Assembly: GCA_016708345.1 (NCBI GenBank)
Contig: JADJFX010000036.1
Span: forward strand, 62,001-126,000
Length of the DNA stretch: 64,000 nucleotides
Reading direction: 5' to 3'
Origin: Candidatus Rhodoferax bjergmarkensis
GTDB lineage: Bacteria; Pseudomonadota; Gammaproteobacteria; Burkholderiales; Burkholderiaceae_C
Positions 17,883-27,557 of the stretch are shown piece after piece. The notes below the pieces were generated by a model. That model did not search any database and was not told the origin of the DNA. It worked only from the letters and a program-made list of their open reading frames with translations. The translations under genes were made by a program, and so were the position numbers. Position 1 is the stretch's first letter, and every line of letters begins with the position of its first letter.

Positions 17883-18388
17883 CGCGCGTCCTCACGCTGC
17901 GCCTTGATCATCTTTTTCTTGATACGGTTGCGTTTGAGCGGGGAGAGGTATTCGACAAACACTTTCCCCATTAAGTGATCCATCTCATGCTGTATACAAA
18001 CCGCCAGCAGTTTATCGGCTTCAACGGTGCGGGATTTCCCCTCACCATCTAGCGCCACCACCTTGATGGCATCAAAACGCTGAACACCATCGTAGATGCC
18101 GGGCACGGACAGGCACCCCTCTTCATTGAGGTGTGTTTCAGAGCTGGTCCACACGGTTTGCGGGTTGATCAGGACCAAGGCCTGGTCACGGTCCTCCGAC
18201 ACATCGATCACGATCAGTTGCTCATGCACATTCACCTGCGTGGCGGCCAGCCCGATGCCTTTGGCGTCGTACATGGTGTCCAGCATGTCCACAATCAGCT
18301 GCTTGATGCGGGCATCCACCGCTTGCACCGGTTTGGCCACCGTGTTCAATTTGGGGTCGGGGAAATAAAGGAGAGGTAATACAGCCAT
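17879..18388 (-). CDS. def: Peptide deformylase
   Basis: 169 residues from the ATG at 18388, the usual length; longer in-frame starts upstream would add a non-homologous stretch. It removes the formyl group from nascent proteins using a metal ion. Motif 1 reads GIGLAATQV, motif 2 EEGCLSVPG, and motif 3 QHEMDHLMG, with Cys and two His as metal ligands and the catalytic Glu. It is first in a def-fmt pair and divergent from the LysM gene. Confidence 0.98.
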   Translation of the reverse strand: MAVLPLLYFPDPKLNTVAKPVQAVDARIKQLIVDMLDTMYDAKGIGLAATQVNVHEQLIVIDVSEDRDQALVLINPQTVWTSSETHLNEEGCLSVPGIYDGVQRFDAIKVVALDGEGKSRTVEADKLLAVCIQHEMDHLMGKVFVEYLSPLKRNRIKKKMIKAQREDAR

Positions 18389-18599
18389 GAATTCTTCGAG
18401 CGTTAAGATCAGCACCAAGGACATCACCGGCAACGGCGAATCCCGCAAAGTTTCAGATATGTCGTTATTTTCGCTACTTTTGACCCCAACTGCCCCACCC
18501 CGGATGGGAATACATTGCCGAATCAAGGGCTTGAGCGCAAAATCGCGCGTGATTTATTGAGATTTTTTTGGAATGGCATGGCGTCCGCTGAGCCCCCCT

Positions 18600-18632
18600 A
18601 ACTTCATGCTTCGGTAAGCGAAGCTTGAAGTT
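18600..18632 (+). promoter_or_regulatory. Hairpin in the leader of the LysM-dprA-smg transcript
   Basis: AACTTCA-T-GCTTCG, a short loop, then CGAAGC-T-TGAAGTT gives a 13-bp stem with one mismatch, followed by TTGTTCTTT. It lies 48 bases before the likely ATG. It could act as an attenuator or a regulator site. The shared motif TTCACGTTAA follows at 18639-18648. The remaining divergent gap to def (18389-18600) shows nothing else clear. Confidence 0.45.
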
Positions 18633-18679
18633 TGTTCTTTCACGTTAACAGCCTACAGGGCATTTGCAAGCAGCAAGAT

Positions 18680-19897
18680 ATGACAAAACACACAATGGCC
18701 AAATCCAAAGTCGCGCTGGCTGCGCTGGTGCTTGTTTCTGGTGCCTTGCAGGCCATTCCTGCCAGCGCCGAAACCTACCCCATCACCCCGGCGCAAAAAG
18801 CCACGGCCAACCAGGTCGCCGAAAAGGGAGTGCCCTTGAGCGAACTGGCTGCCGATGCACCGGACAGCTATACCATCAAGCGCGGCGATACATTGTGGGC
18901 CATTTCCGGTATTTTTCTTAAAAGACCGTGGCGCTGGCCTGAGCTGTGGGGCATGAACCTGGAGGACATCAAGAACCCGCATCTTATTTACCCGGGTCAA
19001 GTTCTGTACCTTGACAAGTCCAACGGCCGCGCCACCTTGCGCACCAAACTCAATGACTCCCAAACGTCAGCCATCAGCACACTGCGCGTGTCGCCCCGCA
19101 CCCGCTACGAATCTTTGGCTGACAATGCCCTGCCAACCCTGAAAAGCCACCTGATTGAGGCGTTTCTGGCCGAACCCGTGGTGGTGGACGAAGCCGAACT
19201 CAAGGCAGCGCCGCGCATTGTGGCCACGCAAGAGGGGCGTGTGCTACTCTCCCGTGGCGACCGCGCTTACGCTCGCGGCCCAGGCAGCAACATGCTGATG
19301 GACGACCCGGCAAAGAAACAAAAAGAGTACCGGGTGTTTCGCAATGCCACACCGCTCAAAGACCCAAGCACCGGCGAGATTTTGGGCTACGAGGCGCAAT
19401 ATGTCGGTAAAGCCATTTTGATGCGCAGCGAATCCACCCAGGAATCCACTGACAAAGACGGCAAAGTAAGTACGGAGTTGGTGCCCGCCACCATTGACAT
19501 TGTCTCAACCAAGGAAGAAATGCGGGTTGGCGACAAGTTGCTGCCCGAGCCGTCGCGTCAATTGCTTAATTACGTGCCCCATGCCCCCCAAAGCCCGGTG
19601 AATGCGCAAATCATGTCGGTGTACGGCAGTGCCGTGGTCAACGCCGCACAAAATCAGGTGGTCACCATCAACCGAGGCACCCGCAACGGCCTCGAAGTGG
19701 GTCACGTTCTGGCCATCATGAAAGATGGCCAGCGCATGGTTGACAAAACGGACGAAGCGCGGCCCATGCTGAAGTTGCCGGATGAGCGCGATGGCCTGCT
19801 CATGGTGTTTCGCACGTTTGACAAAGTTTCCTATGGTCTGATTCTTGACACCTCGGTCGGCGTCAAAATTGGCGACCGGCTGATCAACCCGCGCTAA
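18680..19897 (+). CDS. LysM-domain envelope protein
   Basis: 405 residues from the ATG at 18680 (another ATG at 18695 is possible). A signal peptide (VALAALVLVSGALQAIPASA) directs export. A LysM domain near residues 63-115 (YTIKRGDTLWAISGIF to IYPGQVLYLD) should bind peptidoglycan. The remaining 290 residues are a conserved but uncharacterised domain found in betaproteobacterial LysM proteins encoded before dprA. The dprA GTG follows its stop after 10 bases, so they are co-transcribed. It is probably a periplasmic cell-wall protein. Confidence 0.9.
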   Translation: MTKHTMAKSKVALAALVLVSGALQAIPASAETYPITPAQKATANQVAEKGVPLSELAADAPDSYTIKRGDTLWAISGIFLKRPWRWPELWGMNLEDIKNPHLIYPGQVLYLDKSNGRATLRTKLNDSQTSAISTLRVSPRTRYESLADNALPTLKSHLIEAFLAEPVVVDEAELKAAPRIVATQEGRVLLSRGDRAYARGPGSNMLMDDPAKKQKEYRVFRNATPLKDPSTGEILGYEAQYVGKAILMRSESTQESTDKDGKVSTELVPATIDIVSTKEEMRVGDKLLPEPSRQLLNYVPHAPQSPVNAQIMSVYGSAVVNAAQNQVVTINRGTRNGLEVGHVLAIMKDGQRMVDKTDEARPMLKLPDERDGLLMVFRTFDKVSYGLILDTSVGVKIGDRLINPR

Positions 19898-19907
19898 GGC
19901 GCGCACT

Positions 19908-21134
19908 GTGGAGCGCGACGAACTGGGTGCTTGGCTGCGCCTGACGCTCACGCCCGGGGTTGGCAATGCAAGCGCCCGCAAATTGCTGGGGGCGTTTGGT
20001 TTGCCGCAGGCCATATTTGAGCAATCTGCTGCTGCGCTGCGCCAAGTGGTCAGCCCGCTGCAAGCAGATGCGCTGACCGCGACACCGCCCGAGCTCGAAC
20101 CCCTCGTTGGCACCACTTGGCAATGGCTGCAAGAGCCCGTGCCAAACGGTGTGGGTTCAGTGCAGCGACGTATCGTCGCTTTGGGCGACAAAGACTACCC
20201 AGCCGCGCTGCTGACGATCGAAGACCCACCTTTGATGCTGTACCTGCTGGGTACCGCAAATTTTGAATCAAATCACCCGCCAGCGCACGAATACCCTGCG
20301 CGAGAAGCTATTAATTCAATAGCGATCAACTGGCAAAACAGCCTTGCTGTGGTGGGCAGCCGCAACCCGACGCCGCAAGGCGCAGCCAATGCACGGCTGT
20401 TTTCCAAAGCACTGGCGCAAGCGGGCCTGTGCGTGGTGTCTGGCCTGGCTTTGGGCGTGGATGGTGCAGCGCACGAAGGCGCGCTCGATGCCCTGGCACC
20501 CGGTGAGCAGCGGCTGGTCACGGTAGCAGTGGTGGGCACCGGGCTGGACCGCGTGTACCCAAGGAGCCACCGCGAGCTGGCGCACCGCATTGCGCAAAAC
20601 GGGTTGCTCATCAGCGAATACCCGCTGGGAACCCCGCCGATACCAACCAATTTCCCCAAGCGCAACCGTTTGATTGCGGGGCTGACGCAGGGCACTTTGG
20701 TGATTGAAGCGGCCTTGAAATCAGGCTCGCTCATCACAGCGCGCCTAGCCGCCGAGCAAGGCAAGGATGTTTTTGCCATTCCGGGCTCGATTCACTCGCC
20801 GCAGGCGCGTGGTTGCCATGCGCTGATCAGGCAAGGTGCAAAACTGGTGGAGTCCGCGCAAGATGTGCTGGAAGACATGAAGATCGATGCCAGTCCCAAT
20901 ATCACTCCTGAATTGATAGCTGGCAGCGCATATAAAACATGCGCTACAAGCGTTTTTGATGCTGAAGATTCGCTGCTGAGCGCACTCGGCTTTGACCCCG
21001 TAAGTCTGGACGCCTTGCAGGCCCGCTGTGGCATGGCCACCGCGCAGTTGCAGGCCCGGCTGATGACCCTGGAGCTTGACGACCAGGTCGCGCGCCTGCC
21101 TGGCGGACTGTTTCAAAGACTGAAACCTGCTTAA
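19908..21134 (+). CDS. dprA: DNA-processing protein DprA
   Basis: 408 residues, GTG start with AAGG nearby. DprA loads RecA on incoming single-stranded DNA in natural transformation. The Rossmann-like core shows VVGSRNPTPQG, SGLALGVDGAAHEGAL, YPLGTPPIPTNFPKRNRLIAG and GSLITARLAAEQGKDVFAIPGS; a C-terminal winged-helix domain ends the protein. Two stretches look foreign to the family: about 25 residues before VVGSRN (20261-20330) and about 18 before the C-terminal domain (20903-20955). Both match the dispersed repeat at DNA level and keep the frame. smg follows. Confidence 0.97.
   Translation: MERDELGAWLRLTLTPGVGNASARKLLGAFGLPQAIFEQSAAALRQVVSPLQADALTATPPELEPLVGTTWQWLQEPVPNGVGSVQRRIVALGDKDYPAALLTIEDPPLMLYLLGTANFESNHPPAHEYPAREAINSIAINWQNSLAVVGSRNPTPQGAANARLFSKALAQAGLCVVSGLALGVDGAAHEGALDALAPGEQRLVTVAVVGTGLDRVYPRSHRELAHRIAQNGLLISEYPLGTPPIPTNFPKRNRLIAGLTQGTLVIEAALKSGSLITARLAAEQGKDVFAIPGSIHSPQARGCHALIRQGAKLVESAQDVLEDMKIDASPNITPELIAGSAYKTCATSVFDAEDSLLSALGFDPVSLDALQARCGMATAQLQARLMTLELDDQVARLPGGLFQRLKPA
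20261..20330 (-). repeat. Dispersed repeat copy translated within dprA (first)
   Basis: The + strand reads TGCGCGAGAAGCTATTAATT followed by CAATAGCGATC, matching the island copies (TGCGCAAGNAGCTAT then CATAGTGATT). It encodes the insert AREAINSIAINWQNS just before the Rossmann fold. Confidence 0.65.
20903..20955 (+). repeat. Dispersed repeat copy translated within dprA (second)
   Basis: ACTCCTGAATTGATAGCTGG, then GCGCATATAAAACATG and CGCTACAAGC, corresponds block by block to the island consensus in reverse orientation. It lies in the linker between the core and the winged helix, encoding LIAGSAYKTCATS. Confidence 0.6.
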
Positions 21135-21202
21135 AGCCGGAATTGGGTGATAAGTCCATTTTCTTGCTGCTGTTGCGCAAGGTTCGCGGTATATTGAACC
21201 CC

Positions 21203-21712
21203 ATGTTTGAAGTACTTGTCTTCGTCTACGAGAATTACTGGCGCGGTGATGCTTGTCCTGAAACAGCTCACCTGGAGCGCAAGCTGAATTTGGTGGGTTT
21301 TGATGCCGACGAAATTCAGGATGCCCTCACTTGGTTATACGACCTGAATCTGGCGGCAAAGGGTTTTGAACTGGCACTGCCGCCGGATGACGCGGTGAAC
21401 CCACGCTCCTGCACACACGTGCAGGCCATAGCGCAGTCACCCTTGAGCATGCGCGTTTATTCTGCGGCTGAACAATACCGCTTGGGCGCTGAGGGCTTGG
21501 GGTTTGTTGCTTTTCTTGAAACATCGGGTGCATTGTCCGCACCGATGCGCGAGTTGGTGCTAGACCGGGCCATGGCAGCCCCCGGCAATCAAATTGCGCT
21601 GGACGACCTGAAAGTGATTGTGCTGATGGTGTTCTGGAGTCTGGGCGAAGAGCCAGATGCCTTGGTGCTTGACGAGCTGTGCGATGACCACGCCCACCGG
21701 CTGGCACACTAA
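21203..21712 (+). CDS. smg: Smg family protein (DUF494)
   Basis: 169 residues from the ATG at 21203, which matches the conserved N-terminus MFEVLVFVYENYW; a TTG at 21143 would add a non-conserved leader. Smg is a small conserved protein of unknown biochemical role that usually follows dprA, as here. Later landmarks are FDADEIQDALTWLYDL and the C-terminal LDDLKVIVLMVFWSLGEEPD. It ends convergently six bases from the DUF1631 gene. Confidence 0.92.
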   Translation: MFEVLVFVYENYWRGDACPETAHLERKLNLVGFDADEIQDALTWLYDLNLAAKGFELALPPDDAVNPRSCTHVQAIAQSPLSMRVYSAAEQYRLGAEGLGFVAFLETSGALSAPMRELVLDRAMAAPGNQIALDDLKVIVLMVFWSLGEEPDALVLDELCDDHAHRLAH

Positions 21713-21718
21713 CGTTCC

Positions 21719-24202
21719 TCAGCTCAGCAGCCGTTCGGGATTGGCCGCCAGTTTGGCCAGCGCGTTGCGTGTGGCGCGTACGGTCAGGGCCTCTTCTTCT
21801 TGCGGCAACAACAGGCCGGCTTGCAAATAGGCAGCCAAGCGTCCGGCTTGCACCAAGTAGCTGTGGCCATCGGTTGACGCAAACAAGTTCAGATGCTTGC
21901 GGTCGCTGCGCCATACAAACTGAACCTGCGCCAAACGGCCATTGTGGTCCAGCGTGTACCACGAACCCAATTGCAACTCCTGGGCCCACGCCAACATGGC
22001 GGCCGTTGGCTTGGAACCACCGTCAGCGACGACATCGATGGTTGACGCATCCAAGCCCAGCATCATTTCAATGCTTTCCGAATCGATCGGCAGGTCACCC
22101 ATGCCATCGTCGCTGACAAAGTCTTCAAGATTGGCCAAGCGCTCGGCCATGGCTTGAATCTGGGCGGCCGGAATCGCCTGCGTCTTGGACAAGAAAGCTT
22201 CGGCCAAGGTGTCACTCACGGTTTTGATGTGGGCCTCTTGATCTGACGGTGCCAAGCCCAGCAAAGTCATGCCTGCGCGCAACCTTTGCAGCAGCTGAGG
22301 CAACTCCTGAATGACACGGGCCCGGTCAGCACGATTGGGTTTGGCACTGGCTGCCCAAACCAAATCCGTTGACATTTTTTTGAGCCCCAGGGTTTCCGGG
22401 TGCTGCGGACCTTTGCGAACGGCAGCAACAGCCAGCACTTCAGCCCACACCTTGAAAAGAAACATGCGAATCGACTCCTGCACCGGCATGTCCTTGAGCA
22501 TGTTGCGCATTTCGATGGTGTATTGGATCGTCAGCGTTTCTTTTTGCTCTACTTGCTGGGCCACGCTCACCACTTTTTGCGTCGAGGCCTTGCCGGTCAG
22601 GAATTGCGCCAGGAACTTCTGAAATTCGCCACACACCAGTTCGTACACCCGCTTGCCGGTTTCGGGGTACTGCTCGATCACCTGCACTACCCGCTTGATC
22701 TCGGTTTCCAGCGCACCGCCGTTGATGCCACTGGCGTCAAAACCCATCACGCAAGAGCCCATGCGGTCAATCAACTGACGCGCAGGGTGATTCAAGGTGC
22801 CAAAAAAATCCGGCTCAGCCAGCGCCACGCGCAACACCGGCATTTGCAAGCGGGCAAACCACACCCGTATGCCGGGTGGAATGCGGTCTTCCTGCAAAAT
22901 GGCCTGAAACATCAAGGCCACAATTTCAATCGTTGCCTTCTCGCTTTTGGTCTCAGCCTTGTTTTTAAGCTCGGTACTGGTCTGGCGCAGATGCCCCGCG
23001 ATCTTGGCAACAGCTGCAGGACTGTAATCGTCCATGACCGTGCCACCGTCCGAGTAGTCTCCTGCGTCAGCACTCATCGGCGCTGGCCGCACCTCCATGG
23101 CAGCAGCCAAAGCGGGCGACGGCGGCAAATAATGTGTGGCTTCAAAATCAGTGCCACCAGTGCCCATCAGCAAACGTTTGAGCTGCCCCATAACGCCCAA
23201 CGCCCGGCTGCGCGCCCGCGCCAGCGGCGTGGCAGAAGTCATCATGCGGGTTTCATCGGTCGCGCTGCCATAGTCAGAGTGGTGCCGATCGCCCGGGTGA
23301 CGGCCCTGCAAAGTGCCAGGACCAGAATCAGAATCACGCACTGAACGGCCTGAAAAAGCGCTTTGCGGCGAGGTCTGCTGCGACATCTGGGGGCGGCCAC
23401 TGTAAGGCCCTGACGCGCCGGGGCCGGTGTACCCCACGCCAGCGGTGTCGCTGTAAGGGCCACCCGATTCCGAATCGTTGACCGGGGGCCTTTCAGGCCT
23501 CGCGGGAAGATTTCCCGGCTGAGTACCAGGCCCCCCGCTTCTTGACGAGGTCGGCGTGACCCGCTTGACACGGTCTTTCAGTTCAATGGTGGGCATCACA
23601 CCCTGTTTGATCAGGAATTCATTGGCGCTGGCATAGGCTTGCTTGAACCGCTCAATCAACAGCTTGCACGCCACATCGTTGACCAAGGGCCACGCCTCGC
23701 GGGGCATGCCCGCGCTGGCCCAGCGTTCTATCATCAAGAGCAGCAACACATCGGGCAGCAGAGCGTCGCGCGCATCCAAATCGTCAGTGCCGTCCAAGTA
23801 TCTGATCCGCAGACGCAGGTCATTCAGCTCACTGCTGACTTTCTCAGTGACAGCCATCACCAGACGGGAGGCAACAATTTTGTTTTCAACCTCATCTGTA
23901 GCGACCAACTCCAAACTAAGTTCCTGTGGCTTTTTCGGCGCAAGGGGTGCGGGCTTTAACGCCGCCTGCCAGTCTTTCAAGGTGCCATCTACCCACGCTG
24001 CCCGTGTGCGCTGGTACAGGGTCCAGACATCACGGCGGGTTTGCATTTCCCGCGAAGGGGCTGCTTCATTCATCAGGACTGTCAAGCGTTCCTGCGCTGC
24101 AGTGCCCAGCTCCACCAGCGCCCGACCGGCTTCTGCCACGAAGCGTTTGCGTGTCTCTTGAGCGAGTTGGGCGCGCTGCGCAAATTGAGGTTGACTTGCC
24201 AT
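21719..24202 (-). CDS. DUF1631 family protein
   Basis: 827 residues. I recognise the DUF1631 family, whose members in beta- and gammaproteobacteria lack a settled function, although some homologues act as c-di-GMP or PilZ-type regulators. The ends are mainly helical; residues 215-310 are a low-complexity Gly/Ser/Pro-rich linker; the C-terminus (near 730-790) has LQLGSWYTLDHNGRLAQVQFVWRS, which resembles a PilZ-like barrel. It starts 14 bases after secF and is probably co-transcribed with secDF. Confidence 0.8.
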   Translation of the reverse strand: MASQPQFAQRAQLAQETRKRFVAEAGRALVELGTAAQERLTVLMNEAAPSREMQTRRDVWTLYQRTRAAWVDGTLKDWQAALKPAPLAPKKPQELSLELVATDEVENKIVASRLVMAVTEKVSSELNDLRLRIRYLDGTDDLDARDALLPDVLLLLMIERWASAGMPREAWPLVNDVACKLLIERFKQAYASANEFLIKQGVMPTIELKDRVKRVTPTSSRSGGPGTQPGNLPARPERPPVNDSESGGPYSDTAGVGYTGPGASGPYSGRPQMSQQTSPQSAFSGRSVRDSDSGPGTLQGRHPGDRHHSDYGSATDETRMMTSATPLARARSRALGVMGQLKRLLMGTGGTDFEATHYLPPSPALAAAMEVRPAPMSADAGDYSDGGTVMDDYSPAAVAKIAGHLRQTSTELKNKAETKSEKATIEIVALMFQAILQEDRIPPGIRVWFARLQMPVLRVALAEPDFFGTLNHPARQLIDRMGSCVMGFDASGINGGALETEIKRVVQVIEQYPETGKRVYELVCGEFQKFLAQFLTGKASTQKVVSVAQQVEQKETLTIQYTIEMRNMLKDMPVQESIRMFLFKVWAEVLAVAAVRKGPQHPETLGLKKMSTDLVWAASAKPNRADRARVIQELPQLLQRLRAGMTLLGLAPSDQEAHIKTVSDTLAEAFLSKTQAIPAAQIQAMAERLANLEDFVSDDGMGDLPIDSESIEMMLGLDASTIDVVADGGSKPTAAMLAWAQELQLGSWYTLDHNGRLAQVQFVWRSDRKHLNLFASTDGHSYLVQAGRLAAYLQAGLLLPQEEEALTVRATRNALAKLAANPERLLS

Positions 24203-24216
24203 GAAGCCGATTCTAG

Positions 24217-25233
24217 TCAGACTGTGGCACCTGCGTTGGGATCATTCGGATCTGTCTCCTTTTTGGTGCCACCTTTGACCAAGTCTTCACGCTGGATGCC
24301 CAACCACATGGCAATGGCCGCCGCCACGAACACCGACGAGTAGATGCCGAACAAAATACCAATGGTGAGTGCGAGTGCAAAGTAGTGCAGCGTCGCACCA
24401 CCAAAAAGCAACATGGACAACACCATCAGTTGTGTGCATCCGTGCGTGATGATGGTTCGGCTGATGGTGGAGGTGATGGCGTTGTCGATGATCTCCATTG
24501 AATTCATCTTGCGGTAGCGCCGGAAGTTTTCGCGGATCCGGTCAAAAATAACCACCGACTCATTGACGGAATAACCCAGCACCGCCAGCACGGCGGCCAG
24601 CACCGGCAGCGAGAACTCCCACTGGAAAAAAGCAAAAAATCCCAGAATGATGATGACGTCGTGCAAATTGGCAATGATCGCGGCGACGGCAAACTTCCAC
24701 TCAAAACGCATGGCCAAGTAAAGCATGATGCCGGCCACCACGAAGGCCAGCGCCTTGAGGCCATCGGTGGCGAGCTCGTCGCCAACCTGGGGCCCGACAA
24801 ACTCAGTGCGGCGCAGCTTCAAAGGCTCCGCATCAGCCGCCTTGCAAACCACCTTGCCGCCCTGTTGGCTGTCCGCCTGCATGGTGCCGCTGGCTGCAGC
24901 GCAAAGACCGGCCAGCACCTTGTCACTTTGCTGGGCAGAACTCACCCCTTTTTGCGCTGGCAGGCGGATCATCACGTCGCGTGCGGTGCCGAAGTTTTGC
25001 ACCTGCACATCTTGCAAGCCCAGCGCGGCGACCGTATTGCGAACTGAATTCAAGTCAGCGGGCTGCGAGTAACTCACCTCCATCAAGGTGCCACCGGTGA
25101 ACTCCACCGACAAATGCAAGCCACGCGAGAACAGGAAGAACACCGCCGCCAAAAAGGTGACAAAGGACACCAGATTGAACACCAAGGCATGGCGCATGAA
25201 CGGAATGTCGCGCCGAATTTTAAAAAATTCCAT
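24217..25233 (-). CDS. secF: Protein translocase subunit SecF
   Basis: 338 residues with six predicted membrane helices and one periplasmic loop. SecF and SecD form a proton-driven complex that pulls proteins through SecYEG. The signature GGTLMEVSY lies near residue 50 and the helix GYSVNESVVIFDRIRENFR marks the SecF core. It follows secD after two bases. Confidence 0.97.
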   Translation of the reverse strand: MEFFKIRRDIPFMRHALVFNLVSFVTFLAAVFFLFSRGLHLSVEFTGGTLMEVSYSQPADLNSVRNTVAALGLQDVQVQNFGTARDVMIRLPAQKGVSSAQQSDKVLAGLCAAASGTMQADSQQGGKVVCKAADAEPLKLRRTEFVGPQVGDELATDGLKALAFVVAGIMLYLAMRFEWKFAVAAIIANLHDVIIILGFFAFFQWEFSLPVLAAVLAVLGYSVNESVVIFDRIRENFRRYRKMNSMEIIDNAITSTISRTIITHGCTQLMVLSMLLFGGATLHYFALALTIGILFGIYSSVFVAAAIAMWLGIQREDLVKGGTKKETDPNDPNAGATV

Positions 25234-25235
25234 GA

Positions 25236-27128
25236 TTAAACTCCCTTGCCTGACTTGACCACAGCCGATGAATCATCTGGACGCCAGACCGTACCAATGG
25301 ACACACTTTTGAGCCTGTTCTGACGCCCGTACCACAGGTTCACCAAGCCGCGCGAGAAGAACACGCCAGAGAACATGCTGGTCAAAATACCCAGGCAGTG
25401 AACCACCGCAAAACCGCGCACCGGCCCTGAGCCAAAAGCCAGCAAAGCCAGCCCGGCAATCAGCGTGGTGACGTTGGAGTCCAAAATGGTGGCCCAGGCG
25501 CGGTCATAACCGGCGTGAATGGCCGCCTGCGCCGATGCGCCGTTGCGCAGCTCTTCGCGCACCCGCTCATTGATCAGCACGTTGGCGTCAATCGCCATAC
25601 CCAGCACCAGCGCCATGGCGGCCATGCCGGGCAGCGTCAAGGTGGCCTGCAACATGGACAGCACCGCCACCAGCAACAGCAAATTGACGGCCAAGGCAAT
25701 GCTGGAAAACACGCCAAACAGCATGTAATAAAAACACATGAAGACCGCCACAGCGGCAAACCCGTAGGTCACACTGTTAAAACCCTTGGCAATATTCTCG
25801 GCCCCCAGACTCGGTCCGATGGTCGTCTCTTCGATGATTTCCATCGGGGCCGCCAGCGAACCGGCGCGCAACAACAGCGACGTATCAGCCGCCTCGACGG
25901 ACGTCATCCGGCCCGAGATCTGCACTCGCCCACCACCGATTTCGGAGCGGATCACCGGCGCGGTCACCACCTCGCCCTTGCCTTTTTCAAACAGCACAAT
26001 CGCCATGCGCTTGCCAATGCTTTCGCGGGTCACATCCCTGAAAATACGCGCACCCTTGGCATCCAGAGTCAAGTTAACCACCGCCTCCTGGGTCTGGCTG
26101 TCAAAACCGGGTTGGGCATCGGTCAGGTTTTCGCCCGTCAAAATCACCTGTTTTTTTACAATCAGGGGCTGTCCGCTGCGCTCGGCAAAGCGCTCCGCCC
26201 CGAACGGAACGGGCGCGGTTCCGGCCTCGGCCGCGCGGGCTTCGCTCGACTCGTCCACCATGCGAACTTCCAGCGTCGCGGTGCGGCCCAGAATGTCTTT
26301 GGCCTTGGCGGTGTCCTGCACGCCCGGCAGCTGCACCACAATGCGGTCCAAGCCCTGCTGCTGAATGACCGGTTCGGCCACACCCAACTCGTTGATACGG
26401 TTGTGCAAGGTGGTGATGTTTTGCTTGATGGACTGATCCTGCACCCGGCGCGCCGCCTCGGGTTTGATGGTGGCGCTCAAGCGAAACTCAGCGCCATCGG
26501 GCGCATCCACGGTTTGCAAATCAGTGAACTGGTCCTGCACGAGCGCTTTGGCGGAAGCCAGTGTGGCGGCGTCGCGAAAGCGCACTTCGATGCTCTGGCC
26601 GTTGCGGCTGATACCGCTGTGACGCACATTTTTTTCGCGCAAAATGGTGCGGATGTCGCCCGCCAATGATTCGGTTTTTTTGGTCAGCGCTGCCGGCATG
26701 TCCACCTGCAGCATGAAGTGCACGCCACCGCGCAAATCCAGCCCCAGATACATCGGCACTGCGCCTAAAGAAGTCAACCAGGTTGGCGAACGCGACAGCA
26801 AATTGAGTGCCACCACGTAGCCCGCGTTCCCCATGTCAGGGTTCAAAGCCTTTTGAAGCGCGTCCTTGGCCTTGAGCTGGGTTTCGGTGTTGCCAAAGCG
26901 GGCCTTGATTGAGGTGCCATCCAGCGTGATCAGATCAGCCGCAATGCCGGCACCTTTGAGGGCTTCTTCCACCCGCGACAGGGTCGTGCTGTCAACCTTG
27001 ACCACCACTTTGGCGGAGGAAACCTGCACGGCGGGTGCCTCACCAAAAAAATTCGGCAGGGTGTACAGCACCCCGACCACCAGCGCGATCATGATGATCG
27101 CGTACTTCCAAATGGGATAACGATTCAT
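25236..27128 (-). CDS. secD: Protein translocase subunit SecD
   Basis: 630 residues. N-terminal helix, the DLRGGVHFMLQVD motif, a large periplasmic domain with the VQLPGVQDTAKAKDILGRTA repeat motif, and five C-terminal helices with the proton-path motif MAIDANVLINERVREE. It lies in the usual order yajC-secD-secF. Confidence 0.98.
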   Translation of the reverse strand: MNRYPIWKYAIIMIALVVGVLYTLPNFFGEAPAVQVSSAKVVVKVDSTTLSRVEEALKGAGIAADLITLDGTSIKARFGNTETQLKAKDALQKALNPDMGNAGYVVALNLLSRSPTWLTSLGAVPMYLGLDLRGGVHFMLQVDMPAALTKKTESLAGDIRTILREKNVRHSGISRNGQSIEVRFRDAATLASAKALVQDQFTDLQTVDAPDGAEFRLSATIKPEAARRVQDQSIKQNITTLHNRINELGVAEPVIQQQGLDRIVVQLPGVQDTAKAKDILGRTATLEVRMVDESSEARAAEAGTAPVPFGAERFAERSGQPLIVKKQVILTGENLTDAQPGFDSQTQEAVVNLTLDAKGARIFRDVTRESIGKRMAIVLFEKGKGEVVTAPVIRSEIGGGRVQISGRMTSVEAADTSLLLRAGSLAAPMEIIEETTIGPSLGAENIAKGFNSVTYGFAAVAVFMCFYYMLFGVFSSIALAVNLLLLVAVLSMLQATLTLPGMAAMALVLGMAIDANVLINERVREELRNGASAQAAIHAGYDRAWATILDSNVTTLIAGLALLAFGSGPVRGFAVVHCLGILTSMFSGVFFSRGLVNLWYGRQNRLKSVSIGTVWRPDDSSAVVKSGKGV

Positions 27129-27173
27129 GTTCGCGCGTCTTCCTGACTTGTGTGAATGGTGTGAACGATTGAA

Positions 27174-27509
27174 TTATTTGATGCTGCCCTTGGGCAATAC
27201 CTGAACCACGGCGGTGCGCTGGATTTGAATTTCCACGCCGTTGGCCACTTCAAGACCAAGGTGGTTGTCACCCAATTTGGTGACCTTGCCGAGCACGCCA
27301 CCGGCGGTGGCCACTTCGTCGCCCTTGGCCAGCGCATCAATCATGGCCTTGTGCTCTTTTTGCTTGGCCATTTGCGGGCGGATCATGACGAAATAAAGCA
27401 CGACAAACATCAGGATCAAAGGCAGCATGCCCATGAGCGATGACTGCATATCACCACCAGCGGCAGCAGCGGCCGGGGCAGTTTGGGCAAAAGCAGAAGA
27501 AATGAACAA
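27174..27509 (-). CDS. yajC: Preprotein translocase accessory subunit YajC
   Basis: About 111 residues. A single membrane helix (MGMLPLILMFVVLYFVMIRP) is followed by a basic cytoplasmic domain with the family pattern MAKQKEHKAMIDALAKGDEV and TAGGVLGKV. The TTG at 27509 is preferred because GGAG lies five bases before it and it gives the common N-terminus xFISSAFAQ; the GTG at 27521 would place that site inside the gene. YajC associates with SecDF. The start lies 49 bases from a TTCACGTTAA motif. Confidence 0.93.
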   Translation of the reverse strand: MFISSAFAQTAPAAAAAGGDMQSSLMGMLPLILMFVVLYFVMIRPQMAKQKEHKAMIDALAKGDEVATAGGVLGKVTKLGDNHLGLEVANGVEIQIQRTAVVQVLPKGSIK

Positions 27510-27557
27510 AGGAAACTCCACAAAAGCATTGATACAAAGCGAGACACCAAGCCACCT

